The position numbers and the translations under genes are program-made. A DNA stretch of 64,000 bases from a bacterium (lineage in GTDB: Bacteria; Planctomycetota; JAFGQW01), in contig JAUHXU010000003.1 of assembly GCA_030426805.1 (NCBI GenBank), positions 558,001 to 622,000 on the forward strand, in the 5' to 3' direction. Positions 27,197 to 35,259 of the stretch are shown here, piece after piece (the stretch's first letter is position 1; each line of letters starts with the position of its first letter). The notes below the pieces were generated by a model, which did no database searches, was not told the origin of the DNA, and was given only the letters and a program-made list of their open reading frames with translations.

Positions 27197-27670
27197 ATGA
27201 CCGATGCAGACCCGATCCGAATCCTCGTCGACGCCGACGCCTGTCCGGTGAAGGACGAGATCTATCGCGTCGCGCGTCGGCTCCAGCTCGCGGTGACGCT
27301 CGTCAGCAACTCGTGGATGCGGGTGCCGCTCGAGGAGTGGATCGAGCTGGTCGTCGTGAAGGCCGGTTTCGACGAGGCAGACGACTGGATCGCGGAGCGC
27401 GCGACCGACCGCGTGGTCGTCGTGACCGCCGACATCCCGCTCGCCGCCCGGTGCGTCAAGGCCGGCGCCCGCGTGCTCGGCCACAAGGGCGACGAGTTCA
27501 CCGACGACAACATCGGCAACGCGCTCGCGATGCGCGACCTCCTCGCCGACCTCCGCGAAGCCGGCGAAGCGACCCGCGGCCCCGCCCCGCTCCAAAAGCG
27601 CGACCGCTCCAACTTCCTCGAAGGCCTCGACCGCGTGATCGTGTCGATGCGCCGCGGGACGGGCGGGTAG
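27197..27670 (+). CDS. YaiI/YqxD family (UPF0178) protein
   Basis: 157 residues. The family signature is present: ILVDADACPVKDEIYRVARR near the N-terminus, VVVKAGFDEADDWIAER, VVTADIPLAARCVKAGARVL and the RRDR-type tail KRDRSNFLEGLDRVI. The fold is PIN-like/NYN-like with conserved acidic residues, so a metal-dependent nuclease has been proposed for the family, but no activity is settled. It starts 35 nt after the phosphoesterase stop. Confidence 0.92.
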   Translation: MTDADPIRILVDADACPVKDEIYRVARRLQLAVTLVSNSWMRVPLEEWIELVVVKAGFDEADDWIAERATDRVVVVTADIPLAARCVKAGARVLGHKGDEFTDDNIGNALAMRDLLADLREAGEATRGPAPLQKRDRSNFLEGLDRVIVSMRRGTGG

Positions 27671-27684
27671 CCGCGGCCACGCCG

Positions 27685-28036
27685 CAATCTCGGTCTCGGG
27701 ATCGAGAGCTGCGGGGGAGGTGGCAGCGCCGAGTTCGTTGGTGCGCTTGGCGCGCGGATTCTGCACCATTACGCGGCATGCGTGCGCTTGGCGGGCCAGT
27801 ATTGCACCGATGCGCGTGCGAAACACCGCCAGGCACGCCGATCGGGTGCAGCATCGCCGCGCCAAGCGCACGCATCGCAACAATCGGTGCAGGATCGGCC
27901 CACGAAACGCAAACAACGCCTCGCCGCCCCTCCCCGGAGAGCCCCTCGCCGTCGGCGTCGGCCGCACCCCGCAAGTGCCGGCGTCGGCGGTGAGGGGTGC
28001 GGAGGGGAGGCCCCGGAAGAGCTCTGAGCCGGAGCG
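27685..28036 (+). repeat. Composite palindromic repeat element B
   Basis: Starts with a clean copy of the end motif (CTCGGTCTCGGGATCGAG within 27685-27710), then a G-rich tract, the type I palindrome (27741-27911), and the tail segment (27912-28036) that matches 12062-12180 in inverted orientation over about 100 bp with few differences. The tail itself folds: CCCCTCGCCGTCGGCG pairs with a later CGGTGAGGGG segment. The type II module of element A is absent. It sits in a 706-nt gap between two rightward genes; no ORF in it looks real. Confidence 0.65.
27741..27911. repeat. Type I palindrome, copy B
   Basis: GCGCTTGGC at 27743 and 27784 (41 bp apart); GCCAAGCGC at 27861 and a degenerate copy at 27902 (41 bp). 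The central loop (about 27808-27840) is not symmetric and matches the complement of the loop in copy C, so the element has a direction. Confidence 0.75.
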
Positions 28037-28070
28037 CGGAGGTTGTAGTCCGACGCGCATCCTGAGCGCG

Positions 28071-28096
28071 CAATCTCGGTCTCGGGATCGAGAGCT
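28071..28096 (+). repeat. Solo copy of the repeat end motif
   Basis: A second perfect copy of the 26-bp end motif found at 27685-27710 (and inverted at 12728-12753), followed by a G-rich tract but no palindrome. It may be the remnant of another element. Confidence 0.65.
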
Positions 28097-28237
28097 TCGG
28101 GCGAGGGTGGCCGGGGCCGGTTGGGTTTGAGTGCGCGCGGCGGGTCGCTGGCGCCGATTTAACGCGGAATGGGACGGAATCGCCGCAGCGAGGTTCGGGC
28201 TGCGGGGGCACCGGATCGGGAAGTCGGATTCCAATCC

Positions 28238-28265
28238 GGGACGCGGGGCGGCGGGGGCGGTCGGG
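28238..28265 (+). other. Potential G-quadruplex upstream of the CoA operon
   Basis: Four G-runs (28238-28240, 28245-28248, 28253-28257, 28263-28265) separated by loops of 4, 4 and 5 nt. It is about 110 nt before the enoyl-CoA hydratase ATG. Chance occurrence is quite possible at this G+C content. The rest of 28097-28376 shows nothing else beyond a -10-like box. Confidence 0.3.
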
Positions 28266-28361
28266 CTGGAAAACGGGGCCCCCCGGCACCATCTTTCCTG
28301 CCGCCCCGCGCCGGGCGTCGTGATGAGTCTCCCCGCCCCCTGTCCGGGGCCGCTTTCCGGT

Positions 28362-28367
28362 TAGAAT
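28362..28367 (+). promoter_or_regulatory. -10-like TAGAAT upstream of the CoA operon
   Basis: TAGAAT lies 9 nt before the ATG at 28377. No Shine-Dalgarno is seen, suggesting a leaderless or near-leaderless mRNA for the four-gene operon. Confidence 0.4.
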
Positions 28368-28376
28368 GCCCCGCCG

Positions 28377-29183
28377 ATGACGCGCACGTACGACCACCTC
28401 GAGATCGAGCGCCAGGGTCCGGTCACCCGGGTCTACCTGAACCGCCCCGAGATCCACAACGCGTTCGACGACACGTCGATGCGCTCGCTGACCGAGTGCT
28501 TCCGGGCGCTGGGCGACGACGCCGATACGCGCGTGGTCGTGCTGGCCGGTCGCGGCAAGAGCTTCTGCGCCGGCGCCGACCTGAACTGGATGAAGCGGAT
28601 GGTCGGCTACTCCGAAGAGGAGAACCTCCGCGACTCGGCGCTGCTGCAGACGATGCTCGACACGATCGACCGCTGCCCGAAGCCGGTGATCGCGCAGGTG
28701 CACGGCGCCGTGCTCGGCGGCGGCACCGGGCTGATCTCGACGTGTGACAGCGTCGTCGCGACACCGACCGCGCTGTTCGGCGCGACCGAGGTGAAGCTCG
28801 GACTCCTGCCCGCGGTGATCTCACCGTTTCTGATCGCGAAGATCGGGCCCAGCCACGCACGCGACATCTTCATGACCGGCGAGCGCTTCGGCGCGGACCG
28901 CGCGATGCACATGGGCCTCATCCACCACGTCGCCGAGGGCGACGACCTCGACGCGTGGGTGAACAAGAAAGTCGAACGGCTGCTGTCGAGCGGCCCGCAG
29001 GCGCTCGCCGCGGCGAAGCGGATCGTGCACGACGTGTCGTTCCGCTCGCCCGAGGCCGTCAAGGACATCACGCTCGCGGCGATCGCGAAGGCGCGCGTGT
29101 CCGAAGAGGGCCAGGAGGGCATGGCCGCGTTCCTCGAGCGGCGGCCACCGAAGTTCAAAGTGGACTGGAACGCCGGCGACTGA
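28377..29183 (+). CDS. Enoyl-CoA hydratase, probably methylglutaconyl-CoA hydratase
   Basis: 268 residues of crotonase fold. Characteristic segments are VYLNRPEIHNAFDDTSMRSL, VVLAGRGKSFCAGADLNWMK (oxyanion hole), QVHGAVLGGGTGLISTCDSV (second oxyanion region) and ATEVKLGLLPAVISPF with the catalytic Glu-type position. AGADLNWMKRM is typical of LiuC/AUH-like hydratases. First gene of an operon with biotin carboxylase, biotin carrier and HMG-CoA lyase, which fits the hydration of 3-methylglutaconyl-CoA in leucine breakdown; assignment to that substrate is from context. Confidence 0.88.
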   Translation: MTRTYDHLEIERQGPVTRVYLNRPEIHNAFDDTSMRSLTECFRALGDDADTRVVVLAGRGKSFCAGADLNWMKRMVGYSEEENLRDSALLQTMLDTIDRCPKPVIAQVHGAVLGGGTGLISTCDSVVATPTALFGATEVKLGLLPAVISPFLIAKIGPSHARDIFMTGERFGADRAMHMGLIHHVAEGDDLDAWVNKKVERLLSSGPQALAAAKRIVHDVSFRSPEAVKDITLAAIAKARVSEEGQEGMAAFLERRPPKFKVDWNAGD

Positions 29184-29209
29184 GCCGGCGCGACGGGAAG
29201 GGACCCACC

Positions 29210-30724
29210 GTGCTCCAGAAAGTGATGATCGCGAACCGCGGCGAGATCGTCGTTCGCGTGTTGAAGACGCTCCAGGAGATGGGCATCACCGGCGTCGCGG
29301 TCTACTCCGAGCCCGACGCGAAGGCGCCGCACGTGCTGGCCGCCGACGAGGCCTACCTGCTGGGCCCGGCCGAGGCGGCGCAGTCCTACCTCAATCAGGA
29401 CAAGCTGATCGAGGTCGCGAAGGCGACGGGCTGCGACGGCATCCACCCCGGCTACGGCTTCCTGAGCGAGAACGCGACGTTCGCACGGCGCGTCGAAGCC
29501 GAGGGGCTCACGTGGATCGGTCCGCCCCCGTCGGCGATCGACTCGATGGGCGGCAAGGTCGGCGCGCGCGAGATCATGATCGCGGCCGGCGTCCCGGTCG
29601 TGCCCGGCACCGACGGTTCCGAATCCGAGGTCGACGCGCTCGAGGCCGAGGCGTCGACGATGAAGTATCCGGTGCTGATCAAGGCGTCGGCCGGCGGCGG
29701 CGGCAAGGGCATGCGCGTCGTCCACGACCCGGCCGACTTCCGCAACGCCGCCGAAGCCGCGAAGGGCGAGGCGAAGAAGGCGTTCGGCGACGACACCGTC
29801 TACGTCGAGAAGTATATCGAACGCCCGCGCCACATCGAGTTCCAGGTGTTCGCCGACGGGCACGGCAACTTCATCCACCTGTTCGAGCGCGAGTGCTCGA
29901 TCCAGCGCCGCCACCAGAAGATCGTCGAGGAGACGCCGAGCCCGGCCGTCACCCCGGAGATCCGCAAGGCGATGGGCGACGCGGCGATCGCGGCGGCCAA
30001 GGCGGTCGACTACCGCGGCGCCGGGACGATCGAGTTCCTGCTCGACGACGACGGCAGCTTCTACTTCCTCGAGATGAACACGCGCCTGCAGGTCGAGCAC
30101 CCGGTCACCGAGGAGGTCACCGGCCTCGACCTCGTCCGGATGCAGATCGAGGTCGCGTCGGGACTGCCGATCGCGCCGGAGGCGCTCGACGCGGTGCAAC
30201 GCGGCCACTCGCTCGAATGCCGCGTCTACGCCGAGGACCCGGCGATGAACTTCCTGCCGATGAGCGGCACCGTCATCAAGGTGGTCCCGCCGACCGGCCC
30301 GGGCGTGCGCGTCGACCACGCGCTGCGCGACGGCCTCGAGGTGTCGGTGCACTACGACCCGATGCTCGCGAAGGTCATCACCTACGGTCGCGACCGCAAC
30401 GAGGCGATCGAGCGCATGCGCCTCGCGCTGCGCGAGTTCGTCGTGCTCGGCATCCGCACGAACCTCGGCCACCTACAGGCGGTGCTCGACTCCGCGCCGT
30501 TCGTCGCCGGGGACATGTCGACGCACTTCCTCGACGAGCACATGCCCGGGTGGAAGCCCGACGAACTCGAACTCACCGAGGAAGCACGCGCAGGCCTGAT
30601 GCTGCACGATCTCGTGACGGTCGGCGCGGGAGACGCCGGCGGACCGGGCGGCGCGCCCGGCCTCGGTTCACCATGGCGTACGCTCTCCGGGTGGCGCCAC
30701 CTGTCGTGGAGGGAGCGCGTCTGA
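29210..30724 (+). CDS. Biotin carboxylase subunit (methylcrotonyl-/acyl-CoA carboxylase type)
   Basis: 504 residues from a GTG at 29210 (GGAAGGGA upstream). ATP-dependent carboxylation of biotin. The domain order is complete: biotin-carboxylase N-domain (KVMIANRGEIVVRVLKTLQE), ATP grasp with the glycine loop KASAGGGGKGM, HIEFQVFADGHGNFIHLFER, the catalytic EMNTRLQVEHPVTEEVTGLD, and the C-domain (GHSLECRVYAEDP). It stops without a biotinyl domain, which is encoded by the next gene. The last 40 or so residues are Gly/Trp-rich. Together with the hydratase and lyase it is most likely the alpha part of methylcrotonyl-CoA carboxylase. Confidence 0.92.
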   Translation: MLQKVMIANRGEIVVRVLKTLQEMGITGVAVYSEPDAKAPHVLAADEAYLLGPAEAAQSYLNQDKLIEVAKATGCDGIHPGYGFLSENATFARRVEAEGLTWIGPPPSAIDSMGGKVGAREIMIAAGVPVVPGTDGSESEVDALEAEASTMKYPVLIKASAGGGGKGMRVVHDPADFRNAAEAAKGEAKKAFGDDTVYVEKYIERPRHIEFQVFADGHGNFIHLFERECSIQRRHQKIVEETPSPAVTPEIRKAMGDAAIAAAKAVDYRGAGTIEFLLDDDGSFYFLEMNTRLQVEHPVTEEVTGLDLVRMQIEVASGLPIAPEALDAVQRGHSLECRVYAEDPAMNFLPMSGTVIKVVPPTGPGVRVDHALRDGLEVSVHYDPMLAKVITYGRDRNEAIERMRLALREFVVLGIRTNLGHLQAVLDSAPFVAGDMSTHFLDEHMPGWKPDELELTEEARAGLMLHDLVTVGAGDAGGPGGAPGLGSPWRTLSGWRHLSWRERV

Positions 30725-31233
30725 TGGAACGGCAATTCCAATGCGGTGACGAGGTCTTCAAGATCTCCGCGAACCGGGTCGGCGACTACGTCAAGCTGAT
30801 CGACGGCGACGGCAACGACCGCGCGTTCGACTTCGAGCGACTCGGCGAGGGCGAATACGTCCTCCGCGACGGCGGCAAGCAACACCGCGTCGTCGTCGCG
30901 CGCGACGGCAAGGAGCGCTGGCTCTGGATCGACGGTCGCATCCACCAGATCAAGGTCGTCACCGGTGGCCGACGCAAGAAGGACGAAGACGAGGGTGGCC
31001 TCACCGCCCCGATGAACGGACTCGTGCTGAAGGTGCTCGTCGCCGCGGGCGAATCCGTCACGAAGAAGCAACCGCTCGTCGTGCTCGAAGCGATGAAGAT
31101 GCAGTACGAGATCACCGCGCCGCGTGACGGCGTCATCGAGTCCGTTCACTGCAACGAGGGCCAGCAGGTCGAGGGCGGCTTCAATCTCGTGTCGCTCGAG
31201 GAAGTCGCCGCCGAGGCCGCGCCCGAGGCGTGA
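30724..31233 (+). CDS. Biotin carboxyl carrier protein
   Basis: 169 residues; the ATG overlaps the preceding TGA by one base (TGATG) and GGAGG lies upstream. Residues 1-80 are a beta-rich BT-type domain like that between the carboxylase and carrier parts of MCC/PCC alpha subunits. A charged linker (GRRKKDEDE) is followed by the biotinyl domain (93-160) with the attachment motif EAMKM preceded by PLVVL and with LTAPMNGLVLKVLVAAGESV as its first half. The lysine of EAMKM should be biotinylated. It completes a split acyl-CoA carboxylase alpha subunit. Confidence 0.92.
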   Translation: MERQFQCGDEVFKISANRVGDYVKLIDGDGNDRAFDFERLGEGEYVLRDGGKQHRVVVARDGKERWLWIDGRIHQIKVVTGGRRKKDEDEGGLTAPMNGLVLKVLVAAGESVTKKQPLVVLEAMKMQYEITAPRDGVIESVHCNEGQQVEGGFNLVSLEEVAAEAAPEA

Positions 31234-32147
31234 TCCCCGATCGCGTCACGCTCGTCGAGATGGGGCCCCGCGACGGGCTCCAGAACATCGACGCGGCGAT
31301 TCCGACCGACGCGAAGATCCGCTTCGTCGACGCGCTGACCCGCGCCGGACTGCCGGTGATCGAGGTCGGCGCGTTCGTCAGCCCGAAGGCCGTCCCGCAG
31401 ATGGCCGACTCCGCCGACGTCTTCGCCGGAATCACGCGCACGCCGGGCACACACTACACGGCGCTCGCGCCCAACCTCCGCGGCTACGACGCCGCGCGCG
31501 CGGCGGGTGCCGACGCGGTCGCGGTCTTCACCGCGGCGAGCGAGACGTTCAACCAGCGCAACATCCGCGCGTCGATCGCCGAGTCGCTCGAGCGTTTCGC
31601 ACCGGTGCTCGAACGGGCGACCGCGGACGGCGTGCCGGTGCGCGGCTACGTGTCGTGCGCGTTCGGCTGCCCGTACGAGGGCGCGATCGACCCGGCCGCG
31701 GTCGTGCGCGTCACGGCCGACCTGTTCGCGATGGGCGTCGCCGAGGTGTCGATCGGCGACACGATCGGCGTCGCGACCCCGAACCGCGTCGACTCCGTGC
31801 TGACGCGGCTCGCGGCCGACCACCCCGCCGATCGAATCGCGTTGCACTTCCACGACACGCGCGGCACCGCGCTCGCGAACGTGCTCCGGGCGCTCGAGCT
31901 CGGCTTCCAGACGTTCGACACGTCGGCCGGCGGCCTCGGCGGCTGCCCGTTTGCGCCGGGCGCGACCGGCAACGTGGCGACCGAAGACGTCCTCTACCTG
32001 CTCGACGGGATGGGCATCGACACCGGCGTGGACTTCGATCGCGTCGTCGACGCGTCACTCGTCATCGAGCAGGTGCTCGACACGCCGCTGCCGTCGCGGG
32101 CCCTGCGAGCGGCGCTCGCCCAACGGGCCCGCGAGGCAGCGGAGTAA
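31230..32147 (+). CDS. mvaB: Hydroxymethylglutaryl-CoA lyase
   Basis: 305 residues from a GTG overlapping the carrier stop (GTGA). Cleaves HMG-CoA to acetyl-CoA and acetoacetate, the last step of leucine degradation. The TIM-barrel start VTLVEMGPRDGLQNI, the metal ligands in LHFHDTRGTALAN, and the signature GLGGCPFAPGATGNVATEDV are all present, with the catalytic cysteine inside GGCPFAPG. GCPYEG (second substrate loop) is also conserved. It is the last gene of the operon; the carboxyltransferase beta subunit and isovaleryl-CoA dehydrogenase are not in the window. Confidence 0.93.
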   Translation: MIPDRVTLVEMGPRDGLQNIDAAIPTDAKIRFVDALTRAGLPVIEVGAFVSPKAVPQMADSADVFAGITRTPGTHYTALAPNLRGYDAARAAGADAVAVFTAASETFNQRNIRASIAESLERFAPVLERATADGVPVRGYVSCAFGCPYEGAIDPAAVVRVTADLFAMGVAEVSIGDTIGVATPNRVDSVLTRLAADHPADRIALHFHDTRGTALANVLRALELGFQTFDTSAGGLGGCPFAPGATGNVATEDVLYLLDGMGIDTGVDFDRVVDASLVIEQVLDTPLPSRALRAALAQRAREAAE

Positions 32148-32154
32148 CGCTCCG

Positions 32155-35100
32155 TCAGATCCCGATGCGCAGCCGCCGCAAGACGATGCGGTTCGGCAAC
32201 GGCGCGCCCTTCTGCACCGGACCGAGGTCGAACTCGATCTTGAATCGGATGAAGCGCAGGTTCTGGCGTCCGGCGATCTGCGAGATGTCGGTCGCGAACG
32301 CGTTGTTCGCCGGGAACCAGTTCGCCGGGTTCGGGTCCGGCTGACCGTTGACCGCCGGCGCACCTTGGAACGAGACCTTCACGGTCTGGCCCGGTGCCGG
32401 CGGCGTCGTGAACAGGATGTCGTTGCCGGGCCGGACGAAACCGGTCGCCGGGTTGCTCGCATCGAACGACCAGTTCGGCGCGTTCGACATCCCGTCGTAG
32501 AACTTCGACACCGCGACCGAGGTCGACGGCACCGCAAGCGTCGCGCGCGCGGCGATCGGCGTCGGCGTGATCGTGCCGGCGACCTGCGGCGTGCCGCCGC
32601 TGTCGCGGATGATCACGTAGCCGTCGCCACCCTTGCCGCTGCGACTAACGACCGGCGGCGCGGGATTGCCGGTGCCGCCGCGCGCGTCGATCACCGCGCC
32701 CGTTGCAACGCGGACGTCCGTGCCGGACAGCCAGACCGAGCCACCGGCGCCGCCGCCACCGTAACCGGCGCGCACGGTGACGAGACCGACGAGCGTCGAG
32801 TGACCGACGCCACCGCCGCCGCCGACCGCGAGGATCTGCGCGGTCGGTGTCACGTCGAGGATCCCGAGCGCCGAGACCTCGAGGCCACCACCCGCTCCGC
32901 CGCCGGAGCCGGCGACGATGTCGTTCGTCGGCGGCGGGCCGCTGGTCAAGGTCGCGGCGGCGTTGCCGCCGGCGCCGCCGCCGGAGCCCGCGCTCGGACT
33001 CGTGATCTGATTCGGGCCGCCGGGGAGCGCCCAGGTATCACCGAACGCCACGCCGAACGCGCCGGCGTTGGCGCACAGGAAATCGGTCTGCTCGCCCGGG
33101 GTCGCATGGCCGCCGCCGTTGCCCGCGCAACCGTCACGGAAGAGCGAACCGACCGGCACCCCGCGGTTGCCGCCGGTGCCGCCGCCGCAGTTGATCTGAA
33201 ACACGATCAACGGGAAGTTCTCGGACGTGTTCACCTGATTGCAGTCCGTCGTCGACCGCGGCCTGCCGGGCGCGCCCCGCAGGTCGGTCGGCAGCGAACC
33301 GAGCGTCGCGGTGGGCTTCGTGTTCGACGAACCGCCGGCGCCGCCCCCGGGGCCGCCGACACCGCCCGGCAACGCGCCGACCGCGACCGCGCTCCCCGGC
33401 GGAGCATTCGCCCCGTTCTGACCGCTCGCCTGGATCGTACCGGCGATCTGACACGTCTGCTCGACGTTCAATCGGATCGGATGCGTGCCGGTGAGCGCCA
33501 GCGTCGCGCCGTTCTGCACGACGAGGTTGCGGAAGTTGAACTCGACCACGCCGTCGGCGCCGGGCGTCCGCGGACTCGAGTCGAGCGTCGACGTGCCGGT
33601 GACGGTCAGGTCGCCGTCGGATCCGTCACCGCCATACCCGAAGATCGCGGCGAGGCCCGGTTGCCCGCCCGCCCACCGCGCCGTCGACGCGTTCGCGTCG
33701 AGCTGCGACTGGTTGACGAAGGGCTCGCTCACGGCCGGCCCCGCGGTGCGGAACGAGACCACGTCCGCGTTCGTCGCCGTGCCGCGCAAGCCGCCGTTCG
33801 TCGAGTAGACGACCGCCTGCACGTGCACCGACTGGCCGAGCAGCGCCGGCGCTGCCGGGACCGGAAGCGTCACGCCGGCGGGCACGATGCCTTGACCGAC
33901 GACCGCAAACGGCAGCCCGAGCAGGATGGGCCCGAACGGTTCGAGGACGAAGTGACCGGCTGTGGCCGACGCCGCGACGACGTAGGACGATCCCGCCGGA
34001 CCGTTGACGAAGAGCGGGAACCCGCCGCCGATGAACGCCGCGCGGGGCGCCGTCAGCCGCGCCTGCGCGACCTCGTCCGCGCCGACGTCCACGCGGGTCG
34101 GCTGGCCGTCGAGGTCCCCGTCGAGTCGGCGCATGTCGCCGTCGAGGTCTCTCGGTTCGGTCGCTGCGATCGGGGTGTTGCGCCCGGCGTCGATCAACGG
34201 CGAACCGGCCGCCAGGTGATAGTCCGTCGCGCCGACGAACATCGGGTCTACGGACACGTCGTTCGGGCCCGCGCTCACGCCGACGTAATCGCCGCCCGCG
34301 TTGTTCCACACGTCGTTGTCATCGATCGTCGGTGCCCCGCCGACCACGGCGATCCCGCCGCCCCGGACCGAGCGCGCGACGATCGTGTTCTGCACGCGAC
34401 TTCCGGCCACGGCGGTCGACGCAAAGAAGACGCCGCCGCCGGTCGCCGTCGGGCCGGTCACGGCGTTGTCGGCGATCGTGCAGTGATCGATCGTGACGGG
34501 GCCACCGACGATCGCGACGCCGCCGCCCTCGGCCGTACTGAGACCCGCCGCCGCATTCGCGGCGATCACGTTGCTCACGAGCAGCGCCCCGGTTCCGGGC
34601 GCGCCGCCGACGTAGACGCCGCCGCCCCCGGCGAACGCGGCGCCGGCCGCCGTGTTGTTGACGATCTGGTTGCCGACGAGGGTCGGATTCGCGCCGGCCC
34701 GGATGAACACGCCGCCACCGAATCCGTTGAGGCCGCCGGTCGCTTGGTTGTCGCGGATGACGTTGAACTCGATCCGCGGCGACCCCTGCGACACGTGGAT
34801 GCCGCCCCCCTCGTTTTGCGTCGTCGCCAACGCATCGTTGCCGGCGATCACGTTGTGCCGGATCGTCGGCGACGACAGCACGCGGATGCCGGCGCCGTCA
34901 CGCGCTCGGCCGTTCGTGATCGTGAACCCCTCGAGGACCGTCGCGGTCGTCAGGCCGGTCGGGAAGTTGACGGCGCGCGCGAGCAGTCCGCCGTCGATCG
35001 TCGTCGCGACCGCGCCGACGTCCGAGACGAGTCGGATGCCGTCGACCGTCGGCCAGAACAGGTTCTCGGTGTAGACGCCCGGGGCGACGCGAATCGTCGT

Positions 35101-35235
35101 GCCGGGTCCCGCGGCGAGCAGCGCCTGCTGGATCGTCGGATGCTGCGCGGGAACGCGGATCTCGCTCTGGGCGGACGCGGGCAGCGACGCTATCGCGACG
35201 AGCGCTCCGATGGCGAGCAGTTGAATCGACTTCAT
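32155..35235 (-). CDS. Giant secreted beta-helix / Gly-rich protein, paralog 1
   Basis: 1026 residues. Signal peptide (MKSIQLLAIGALVAIASLPA), then a right-handed parallel beta-helix (about 25-330) opening with RVPAQHPTIQQALLAAGPGT and showing repeats like IRHNVIAGNDALATTQNEGG and IEFNVIRDNQATGG. A planctomycete-type beta domain follows (about 370-500), then a long glycine-rich part (about 600-900) with GGPGGGAGGSSN, CGGGTGGNRGVP and GSGGGAGGNAA, and a conserved C-terminal domain (TVKVSFQGAPAVNGQPDPNP...). Probably a surface or matrix protein. It is 24 nt from the upstream paralog and likely cotranscribed. No enzyme motif is visible; pectate-lyase-like binding is possible. Confidence 0.82.
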   Translation of the reverse strand: MKSIQLLAIGALVAIASLPASAQSEIRVPAQHPTIQQALLAAGPGTTIRVAPGVYTENLFWPTVDGIRLVSDVGAVATTIDGGLLARAVNFPTGLTTATVLEGFTITNGRARDGAGIRVLSSPTIRHNVIAGNDALATTQNEGGGIHVSQGSPRIEFNVIRDNQATGGLNGFGGGVFIRAGANPTLVGNQIVNNTAAGAAFAGGGGVYVGGAPGTGALLVSNVIAANAAAGLSTAEGGGVAIVGGPVTIDHCTIADNAVTGPTATGGGVFFASTAVAGSRVQNTIVARSVRGGGIAVVGGAPTIDDNDVWNNAGGDYVGVSAGPNDVSVDPMFVGATDYHLAAGSPLIDAGRNTPIAATEPRDLDGDMRRLDGDLDGQPTRVDVGADEVAQARLTAPRAAFIGGGFPLFVNGPAGSSYVVAASATAGHFVLEPFGPILLGLPFAVVGQGIVPAGVTLPVPAAPALLGQSVHVQAVVYSTNGGLRGTATNADVVSFRTAGPAVSEPFVNQSQLDANASTARWAGGQPGLAAIFGYGGDGSDGDLTVTGTSTLDSSPRTPGADGVVEFNFRNLVVQNGATLALTGTHPIRLNVEQTCQIAGTIQASGQNGANAPPGSAVAVGALPGGVGGPGGGAGGSSNTKPTATLGSLPTDLRGAPGRPRSTTDCNQVNTSENFPLIVFQINCGGGTGGNRGVPVGSLFRDGCAGNGGGHATPGEQTDFLCANAGAFGVAFGDTWALPGGPNQITSPSAGSGGGAGGNAAATLTSGPPPTNDIVAGSGGGAGGGLEVSALGILDVTPTAQILAVGGGGGVGHSTLVGLVTVRAGYGGGGAGGSVWLSGTDVRVATGAVIDARGGTGNPAPPVVSRSGKGGDGYVIIRDSGGTPQVAGTITPTPIAARATLAVPSTSVAVSKFYDGMSNAPNWSFDASNPATGFVRPGNDILFTTPPAPGQTVKVSFQGAPAVNGQPDPNPANWFPANNAFATDISQIAGRQNLRFIRFKIEFDLGPVQKGAPLPNRIVLRRLRIGI

Positions 35236-35259
35236 CTCACAGTGTCCTTTCGCTACTGC

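Noticed and set aside
27498..28703. A 401-codon minus-strand frame over element B and the hydratase start.
   Set aside because: Antisense to clear genes, and it reads through the repeat.
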